Of a stretch of 9,768 nt of DNA, positions 5,494 to 9,768 are shown in pieces. The notes beneath the pieces were generated by a model. The model was not told the DNA's origin and made no database searches. It was given only the letters and a program-made list of their open reading frames with translations. Numbering within the stretch: the first letter of the stretch is position 1; each line of letters begins with the position of its first letter. The position numbers and the translations under genes are program-made. The DNA comes from Pseudorhodobacter antarcticus (GTDB taxonomy: Bacteria > Pseudomonadota > Alphaproteobacteria > Rhodobacterales > Rhodobacteraceae), in the NCBI GenBank assembly GCA_945897655.1, contig CAMDHB010000102.1:1-9768 (forward strand), in the 5' to 3' direction.

Positions 5494-6179
5494 TCGGGTG
5501 TCGCCGCCTCGGCGGGCTGTGCGCTGGCCTGAACCATGTGGTTGTCATGGACGAAGCCTCGCAGCACCTGCGCGGCGAAGGCACGGCGCGTCTCGACGGT
5601 GCCAGTAGGCAGGCTGTCCCTGTCGATCACGTCTGCGACGGGCTTGCGGGCCAGCCACCAGCGCGCGTTGGCAGGTCCCAGCCGCAAAACGTCCACCTTT
5701 GGCTGCGCGTGTGCAGATATGTTTCCTGGGATCGGCTTCTGATGTTTGAAGGGGTTGTCTGCGCTGATCCACCAACGGCAGGCGTCCTGGATCGCCCATG
5801 CCGGGAGTTCGCCCAACTCATGCGCCCAATCCTCGGCGACGGCTTGGATCACGTCATGGCTGGCGCCAGAGGTGGGGTAGTGGCTCAAAATGGATACGAC
5901 TCGCGCCAGCAACCATTGCCTCGGGGCCGGTGCCAGCGCGCGCTCGATCTGCGGTTCAACGAGGGCCAGCGCGCTTTCGTCAAGGCTTCCTTGCTGCTTG
6001 AGCAAAGCCAGCATGGAGGTCATCAAGGCCGCTGCTTCGTCGGGGGTAACGTGAGCCTGCCGGTCGGCTTGCGTGCCGTCGACAATGGCTCTGCCAGCAG
6101 GCCGTCCATCCTTCGGCCGATTTTGCGCCATCGCGGTCTGTCCGGTCGCGCCAATAGGCCCTGAACTCAGTGATTTCAT
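5490..6179 (-). CDS. Phage replication accessory-like protein (unrecognised family)
   Basis: The 229-aa product has a disordered, Ala/Gly/Gln-rich N-terminus to about residue 45, then a mainly helical domain. The stretch WLLARVVSILSHYPTSGASH, then AVAEDWAHELGELPAWAIQD with ACRWWISADNPFKHQKPIPG, resembles small prophage proteins found next to replisome-organiser genes in alphaproteobacteria (lambda P-like position). That function is inferred from place and general pattern, not from a named domain. The ATG at 6179 has AGGAG 10 bases upstream but makes a 200-base out-of-frame overlap with the upstream gene; ATG at 6131 or 6023 would reduce this. Its stop overlaps the next gene's start (ATGA), supporting one operon. 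Conserved core lies downstream of 6023, so the start choice does not affect the call. Confidence 0.6.
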   Translation of the reverse strand: MKSLSSGPIGATGQTAMAQNRPKDGRPAGRAIVDGTQADRQAHVTPDEAAALMTSMLALLKQQGSLDESALALVEPQIERALAPAPRQWLLARVVSILSHYPTSGASHDVIQAVAEDWAHELGELPAWAIQDACRWWISADNPFKHQKPIPGNISAHAQPKVDVLRLGPANARWWLARKPVADVIDRDSLPTGTVETRRAFAAQVLRGFVHDNHMVQASAQPAEAATPE

Positions 6180-6525
6180 CGGCGATCAACTCCTGTTCGA
6201 GGTGTCTGGCTGCATATTCGATGCCCTCGCTGCCGGGGTGCCAGTCCTCGGGCAATCGGGCTTTCGGGCGGGCTGGATTGTCGGTTTTTGGGGCTCTATT
6301 TTTTGACCCAGGGGGCGGATTTTCGCCCACGCCTGGGGCAAGGATCTCCGAGCGTGGCGCTAAGAGTTCTTCTTCTTTATCTAGAATATGGTAGTTGGTA
6401 GCTGGTATAGCCTTAACCGGGGGGATAACCCCTTCGGGTGCCTTAGTCGTTGATTTCAAAGCAGGATTGCCACCCTTTCGCCCGTTGTTCGCATCTCGTT
6501 CGCGCCTCATTCGGTCCTTTTTCAA
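5980..6525 (-). pseudogene. 3' part of the replisome-organiser-like gene, after an in-frame stop
   Basis: This frame is the direct in-frame continuation of the ORF ending with TGA at 6544-6546: reading through gives FIVSRRLKKDRMRRERDANN and GRKGGNPAL. That is the usual linker of these proteins, where a winged-helix domain is followed by SRRL, a basic segment and NGRKGGNP. Later it has ARPKARLPEDWHPG and YAARHLEQELIADEITEFRAYWRD, matching the C-terminal LPEDW-x-P and F-x-x-YW block common to phage replication proteins of this type. The start at 6525 is only a TTG (natural Leu), so it is probably not an independent gene. The last 30 residues (HASRPAGSRYPRRSSG) overlap the next gene in another frame and look less conserved. 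Together the two parts span 273 codons excluding the stop. Confidence 0.6.
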
Positions 6526-6543
6526 CCGTCTACTAACGATGAA

Positions 6544-6801
6544 TCAGCCCTCGTCTCGATCGCAAACACCTGCGTTCAGCAACTCGTTCAGCAGGGTTTT
6601 GATGGTGCGCGGGTTGTCCCCAAGGATGTCAGCCATATCCCTCTCGGTCATGGGGCGACCGCCCGTTTCGAGGCGATGACTGCCCGCGTCGTGCATCAGT
6701 CCAAGCATGTCGATCCACAGCGACCGGGCGGCGCGCGACACCAACTTGAGCGTCGGCTCTGCCCGCCAGTCTGAAGGGTAAAACTGCATGTACCGGCTCA
6801 T
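6544..6801 (-). CDS. Phage replisome-organiser-like protein, N-terminal part truncated by TGA
   Basis: The ATG at 6801, with GGGCGG about 8 bases upstream, starts MSRYMQFYPSDWRAEPTLKL, then VSRAARSLWIDMLGLMHDAG and RPMTERDMADILGDNPRTIK. This is the N-terminal winged-helix region of phage replication proteins (DUF1376-like: a YMQFYPSDW start, an ARG/ARSLW-x-D-x-L helix, then a DNA-binding helix pair). Such proteins bind the phage origin or help load the helicase. The frame stops after 85 aa at TGA in DEG-stop-FIVSRRL, where homologues continue; a single substitution (for example CGA or GGA to TGA) explains it. The product as written keeps only the DNA-binding part. It lies 25 bases after the RusA gene in the same operon. 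Confidence 0.7.
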   Translation of the reverse strand: MSRYMQFYPSDWRAEPTLKLVSRAARSLWIDMLGLMHDAGSHRLETGGRPMTERDMADILGDNPRTIKTLLNELLNAGVCDRDEG

Positions 6802-6826
6802 GATGCACCGCCCTGGCCGCTGCCCA

Positions 6827-7444
6827 TCAGATCACCAGCGCCTCAAGGTCGGGCTCAACGGTTCGGATGACCACGCGGATCTGGCCGCTGGGGATGGTCC
6901 GCGTCCGTCGACTGCCTTGCACCCACAACCAGCGATCGTCAGGGGTGATTTGAATCCGCACCAACAGATCGAGGACAGCCTTCATCCGGTTGTCGATGTC
7001 GCTGGGGTCCGACTCGGGGATTTCGACCGTCACCGCATAGGGGCCAGACGGCAAAGCCTTGATCGGCATCTTCGGGCGCTGGGCCAGTATCTCGCCGCCC
7101 GCCGTGGCGATCCAGTCGGTGTAGTCTGCGGTCTTACGCTTGCCCTTGCCTGTGCCGGTGAACAGGCGGTTGGTCGAGGTGGGCACCGACAGGACGTAGC
7201 AGATCACAATGGGCGGCGGTGTCAGCCGCTTTGGCTCGACCTTGTCCATTTCAGCCTGCAGCTTCGTCATCGACTCACCGAGTCGCGATGACATCCGCTC
7301 GATCCGGTCGAGAGCGTAGCTTGACTTCAAAACGCGCACCGACAAGGACAACGGGCTGATCCCCTGCCTCTCGCAGTACGCACGAACCTCCGAGATGAAC
7401 TTTAAGATATGTTGTATGCTCCAATTATATGGCGTATCTGCCAA
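6827..7444 (-). CDS. rusA: RusA-family Holliday-junction resolvase with an N-terminal HTH-like extension
   Basis: The C-terminal part (about residues 76-190 of 205) is RusA: the entry VPTSTNRLFTGTGKGKRK, then the catalytic block DIDNRMKAVLD with Asp149, Asp151, Lys155 and Asp159, then ITPDDRWLWVQGS. RusA cuts four-way junctions during phage recombination and replication. The first 70 residues (SIQHILKFISEVRAYCERQG, then RVLKSSYALDRIERM and RLGESMTKLQAEMDKV) look like a complete small phage regulator with a helix-turn-helix, normally a separate protein. No frame break separates them. The TTG at 7444 is weak, but a good minus-strand promoter ends about 30 bases upstream and no ATG appears until 7294, so TTG is my best start; an internal ATG at 7249 (MDKVEPKR) could produce the RusA domain alone. 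First gene of the minus-strand early-type operon. Confidence 0.8.
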   Translation of the reverse strand: MADTPYNWSIQHILKFISEVRAYCERQGISPLSLSVRVLKSSYALDRIERMSSRLGESMTKLQAEMDKVEPKRLTPPPIVICYVLSVPTSTNRLFTGTGKGKRKTADYTDWIATAGGEILAQRPKMPIKALPSGPYAVTVEIPESDPSDIDNRMKAVLDLLVRIQITPDDRWLWVQGSRRTRTIPSGQIRVVIRTVEPDLEALVI

Positions 7445-7472
7445 CTATGATCAAGCCCGGTTGCAAGAGTGC

Positions 7473-7520
7473 GGTCGGGATTATAGACCAAGTGTACTTT
7501 GAGTGAACGAAGGTCCGACC
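7473..7520 (-). promoter_or_regulatory. Promoter and candidate operators of the divergent control region
   Basis: On the minus strand a perfect TATAAT (7480-7485) lies 16 bases from TTCACT (7502-7507; 4 of 6 to the -35 consensus), placing a start near 7473 and about 30 bases before the TTG at 7444. GGTC...GACC half-site pairs bracket it: GGTC-N9-GACC (7473-7489) spans the -10, and GGTC-C-GACC (7512-7520) sits just behind the -35. That is the expected place for a repressor to block the operon. Operator identity is inference. Confidence 0.5.
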
Positions 7521-7547
7521 CAAACGTCCTGGGGCAGGCCAACGACC

Positions 7548-7555
7548 GGGAGGGG
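7548..7555 (+). promoter_or_regulatory. Strong ribosome-binding site of the XRE-family gene
   Basis: GGGAGGGG ends 5 bases before the ATG at 7561 and fixes that start. No clear plus-strand promoter is visible; TATAGA at 7482-7487 with TTGCAA at 7461-7466 is possible but the 15-base spacing is short. Confidence 0.7.
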
Positions 7556-7560
7556 ACCAG

Positions 7561-7881
7561 ATGAAGATCGAACCAACTGCCTTTCGCGAGGCTATGATCG
7601 ACTGGCTGGACAAAACCGGCGTCGGCGCGACGGAACTCTCGCGGCGAACAGGTGTCTCCAAGGCTCAGATTGACAAGCTGCGCCAGCGGCGCGCAGTCAG
7701 CACAAATGTTGAGGATGCCATTCGGATATCCGCTTGCTTCGGGCAGAGCCTTGAGACGTTTGTGGGGCTAAATCGCGACCCAAACAGCCGCGACAGCCTC
7801 ATGGTGCGCATTGCGCGGCTTAATCCGACTCAAATGGCAATGCTTGACGCCCTTCTGCATGGTCTTCTGGCGTCAAAGTAG
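7561..7881 (+). CDS. XRE-family helix-turn-helix regulator, probable phage-type repressor
   Basis: The 106-aa protein carries one Cro/CI-type helix-turn-helix at about residues 21-66: VGATELSRRTGVSKAQIDKL with RQRRAVSTNVEDAIRISACF, in which ELSRRTGVS is the first helix and turn and KAQIDKLRQRR the recognition helix. The C-terminal 40 residues (RDSLMVRIARLNPTQMAMLD and ALLHGLLA) form a short helical tail suitable for dimerisation. There is no S24 protease domain, so it is not a LexA-type cleavable repressor. It faces the RusA-led operon across a 116-base control region, the standard position of a lysogeny or element-control repressor. Its own regulation may be autogenous through the same operators. 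Its 3' end overlaps the convergent small gene by 62 bases. Confidence 0.85.
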   Translation: MKIEPTAFREAMIDWLDKTGVGATELSRRTGVSKAQIDKLRQRRAVSTNVEDAIRISACFGQSLETFVGLNRDPNSRDSLMVRIARLNPTQMAMLDALLHGLLASK

Positions 7882-8110
7882 ATCCAGTCCGACCCTCTGG
7901 CCGCTGCTCTACGAAGTCCAGAAGCGCCGCCAGGGCGGTCAATTCCTCATCTGGCATCGCGTCAACACGTTCGCGACAGTTGCTCCAATTCTCACCCACT
8001 GCACTCTCCCCAACACATTTATCCTTTTCACCCAACATGCGGCTTAACAATCCGGGCGCATCCTTTGCCAGAAAATTGACCAATGCGGGCGCCGATGTGC
8101 AACCCGCCAT
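7820..8110 (-). CDS. Small hypothetical protein, phage-type
   Basis: A 96-aa frame from the ATG at 8110 to 7820. It starts MAGCTSAPALVNFLAKDAPG and later has AMPDEELTALAALLDFVEQR, an amphipathic acidic helix common in small prophage proteins; I do not recognise a family. The possible ribosome-binding site (AAAAGA) is weak, and an in-frame ATG at 8038 is an alternative that would lose the hydrophobic N-terminus. It overlaps the 3' end of the repressor gene on the opposite strand. A pair of direct repeats lies 30-60 bases upstream and might control it. No frame break is seen. Confidence 0.5.
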   Translation of the reverse strand: MAGCTSAPALVNFLAKDAPGLLSRMLGEKDKCVGESAVGENWSNCRERVDAMPDEELTALAALLDFVEQRPEGRTGSTLTPEDHAEGRQALPFESD

Positions 8111-8140
8111 GTAGTCTTTTAGGGGTGCATACTTTTGGTA

Positions 8141-8170
8141 TAAACGTCAGTTGTGGATCAATAACGTCAG
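8141..8170. repeat. Two AACGTCAG direct repeats spaced exactly 20 bp
   Basis: TAAACGTCAG (8141-8150) and ATAACGTCAG (8161-8170) share eight bases plus an A/T-rich lead, with a 20-bp repeat interval (about two helical turns), so a protein could bind both on one face. They lie upstream of the small minus-strand gene and 370 bases from the integrase 3' end. They could be operator sites or integrase/excisionase arm sites. The rest of 8171-8300 shows nothing I can assign. Confidence 0.45.
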
Positions 8171-8300
8171 ATTGGCCAGATTACCTGTGACATATCATCC
8201 AGAACCTCAGGATTATACGATGCCCCGCTGCGACTTCGCTGCCCACGGCCTGCCTGGCGGGCCGCATTAGGTTTCACAGGATGTTCAATCGCCCGAATGA

Positions 8301-8561
8301 CGCGGATATGCGCGCGGATACAACGAGGCCCTGACATCGGGGCTGGCTGGCGCGCTGGAACACTGGGTGGATGAAACCTTGGGTATGGCCGATGAAGGGC
8401 GATCCCGGGGCGCTGGCGCCGACATCGAGCGGCTGGTGGCATTGCGCGGAGTCTGCGCGTCCGAGACGCTGCGCGATACTGCCTTGATCCCGGTCGTGCA
8501 CCGGCTGAACGATCAGATCATGCTCCTGCGTTCTGCGCGCGGTCACATCGCGACGAACTGA
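8301..8561 (+). pseudogene. Headless reading frame, possible C-terminal gene remnant
   Basis: The plus frame is open from just after a TGA at 8298-8300 to TGA at 8559-8561 and reads RGYARGYNEALTSGLAGALE, HWVDETLGMADEGRS, then ERLVALRGVCASETLRDTAL and PVVHRLNDQIMLLRSARG. It looks like helical protein rather than antisense noise, but has no ATG before GTG at 8367 and no ribosome-binding site, so its 5' part seems lost. I do not recognise a family. It overlaps the integrase stop by 19 bases, convergently. The opposite-strand frames here look like shadows. Confidence 0.3.
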
Positions 8562-9768
8562 ACGACTTCGGCCAGCTTTTCTAGGCTGGCCCCTTTGCCA
8601 TAGCGTTCGCGCGTCAGGGCGTGGCCCATCAGATCGCGTCGGATACGTTCATCGACATCCCGATCAAGCACCCGGTCCTCAAAGCTGTGGCGCAGGCCGT
8701 AGAACGTGTGGCCAGTGGTCGGCGTCAGACCATTCTCGCGCAAGAACTTGTTGACCGTGGCCGAGAGCCCGGCCTTGTCGCGATACCGGTGAAACCCTTC
8801 GGGACAGGCGCGGAATGCCTCAAGGCTCACGCCCGCCAAGGGGATGATGCGGCGGGATGACGAGGTCTTGAGCGTGCGCCCTTCGGGTTCGATGGAGATA
8901 TGTGGCACGTTCGCGTCCAGATGGATGTGGTCCTTGCGCAAACCCTGCGCCTCGCTATGGCGGTAGCCGGTGTTGATCATCCCCAGCACAAGGCAGCGCG
9001 CTTCGGTGTTCAGGCCTGCCATCGCGCCGGGGGCCAGTATCTTGTCCCTGATCCAGTCTTCCGCAAAGGGTGCCCGCGCGCCCTTCTCGCCTTCAGAGAA
9101 GGACGGGCCATCCAGCGGCAGGATCAGGCCCAGCCGCTTTTTCTTGACCACCAGGCGCAGGGTGCTGCCGATGTGGAAAAAGTCCTTGTTGCCCGAATTG
9201 GGCGTCAGCCCCTCTAGGGTGATCTTGTCCCACCACCAGTCCGAGAATTGCAGCATTTCGTCGCCCGTGATCTGGTCCAGATCTTTGTCGTCGATGATCG
9301 CAATCAGGTTGGCGAACGCCTTCTTGCACGGGTTTTCCCAGCGCCGGATCTGGTCGGCACTCTTGCCGCGCGTCTTGTCGCCCGAATACTGCCAGTAGGT
9401 TTCCAGCGCCTTCGACAGGTTGATCTTCGGCTTCTGCGCGGTCCCGAGGATTCCAGCCGCAAGGTGCGGTTCAATCGCCGTCCCGTCTTGGTTCAATGAC
9501 ACCTCGATGCGTTGAACCATGTCCTCTATCGGCAGGGCCGCGACCTGTTCCACGGGCAGGAAGGTGAAACCACGCTGTTTGGCGACCGTCTGCGCCGCGA
9601 TGTATCGGCTTTCGCCGTCACCGGTCGCCACCACCAGGGCGGCTTCCCATCCCGCCAGCGCCTCGCTCCAGGCCGCATCCGCGCGCCGGTCAGCTTCGCG
9701 GCGGCTGTCGGTCTTGAGGCTGATCCAGACCGAAGGGCGAGGCTCCACAGGCGCGAACCGCTGGGGCA
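8543..9768 (-). CDS. Tyrosine recombinase / phage integrase (5' end outside window)
   Basis: The frame is open past the right edge; 401 codons follow an in-frame GTG at 9748, and the codons before it (PQRFAP) continue the protein, so the real start lies outside. The N-terminal part holds an Arg/Ala-rich segment and a SAM-like core-binding domain (about residues 107-215 from the GTG). The catalytic domain has Arg263 in NTGYRHSEAQGL, Lys294 in RTLKTSSSRR, Arg353 and His354 in FYGLRHSFEDR, His376 in LMGHALTRERYG, and nucleophile Tyr383. The first His of the H-x-x-R motif is Tyr350 here, as I recall for this Rhodobacteraceae subgroup. All other catalytic residues are present, so it may be active. 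It integrates or excises DNA at an att site; none could be identified in the window. Confidence 0.93.
   Translation of the reverse strand, partial: PQRFAPVEPRPSVWISLKTDSRREADRRADAAWSEALAGWEAALVVATGDGESRYIAAQTVAKQRGFTFLPVEQVAALPIEDMVQRIEVSLNQDGTAIEPHLAAGILGTAQKPKINLSKALETYWQYSGDKTRGKSADQIRRWENPCKKAFANLIAIIDDKDLDQITGDEMLQFSDWWWDKITLEGLTPNSGNKDFFHIGSTLRLVVKKKRLGLILPLDGPSFSEGEKGARAPFAEDWIRDKILAPGAMAGLNTEARCLVLGMINTGYRHSEAQGLRKDHIHLDANVPHISIEPEGRTLKTSSSRRIIPLAGVSLEAFRACPEGFHRYRDKAGLSATVNKFLRENGLTPTTGHTFYGLRHSFEDRVLDRDVDERIRRDLMGHALTRERYGKGASLEKLAEVVQFVAM

Noticed and set aside
5538..6164. 208-codon plus-strand ORF
   Set aside because: Antisense to the minus-strand replication accessory gene, which has operon coupling and a plausible helical domain.
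6544..6546. TGA as a selenocysteine or programmed readthrough codon
   Set aside because: No SECIS-like hairpin or redox motif is visible and the protein type is not a selenoprotein; a plain nonsense mutation is simpler.
7424..7429. Second TATAAT on the minus strand as the main promoter of the RusA gene
   Set aside because: It lies inside the N-terminal coding part, and no -35 sits at normal spacing (TTGATC is 19 bases away); the promoter at 7480-7507 fits better with the TTG start.
8167..8546. Two overlapping minus-strand ORFs downstream of the integrase
   Set aside because: Products are Arg/Ser/Gln/His-rich with no motif and mirror the more protein-like plus frame; no RBS.

Overview
The window looks like chromosomal or plasmid DNA of a high-GC alphaproteobacterium, most likely a Rhodobacteraceae (Paracoccus/Rhodobacter-type) genome. 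This rests on strong G/C bias at third codon positions, the protein families present, and the style of the phage-type replication cluster; it is inference, not a species call.

Layout. Positions 1-1787 carry two ordinary host-type genes: the 3' part of an alpha/beta hydrolase with several C-terminal membrane segments (+), and a convergent CIA30-family gene (-). Directly upstream of the CIA30 gene is a short remnant that I read as the C-terminal end of a DUF427 protein (about 1788-1874). It stops abruptly at about 1875-1895, which I take as the left edge of an accessory island reaching at least to the right end of the window.

The island (about 1890-9768) is a patchwork of mobile-element pieces, many of them broken. 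In order: an 83-aa stub of a phage-type DNA methyltransferase (-); a small tandem helix-turn-helix gene apparently split by a frameshift (-), with a (TTGGC)n pentanucleotide repeat and two palindromes upstream; a small unknown + gene; the C-terminal half of a thermonuclease-like (SNase) protein (-); a membrane acyltransferase-3 (OafA-type) gene with a single-base frameshift (-); a roughly 450-bp plasmid-like segment with two GC hairpins and decayed + strand reading frames; then a phage early-type operon on the minus strand. That operon runs from a HTH-RusA Holliday-junction resolvase fusion, through a replisome-organiser-like gene cut by an in-frame TGA and a gene resembling phage replication accessory proteins, to a translationally coupled small ORF. 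A divergent XRE-family repressor-like gene (+) shares the control region with this operon. To its right are a small phage-type gene (-), a 20-bp-spaced direct repeat, a headless + reading frame, and a tyrosine integrase (-) that runs off the right edge.

How it works together. The repressor-like gene facing a minus-strand operon (perfect TATAAT -10 at 7480-7485), plus RusA, a replisome-type protein and an integrase, is the classic arrangement of a temperate-phage or integrative-element early region. The number of separate lesions (two truncations, two probable single-base frameshifts in C/G triplets, one nonsense codon, one 5'-deleted host gene) argues for a decaying element rather than an active one. 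I found no tRNA, rRNA, CRISPR array or complete IS element. I did not find a convincing new defence or biosynthetic system. The best candidates for a second look are the pentanucleotide repeat leading into the HTH gene and the HTH-RusA fusion.
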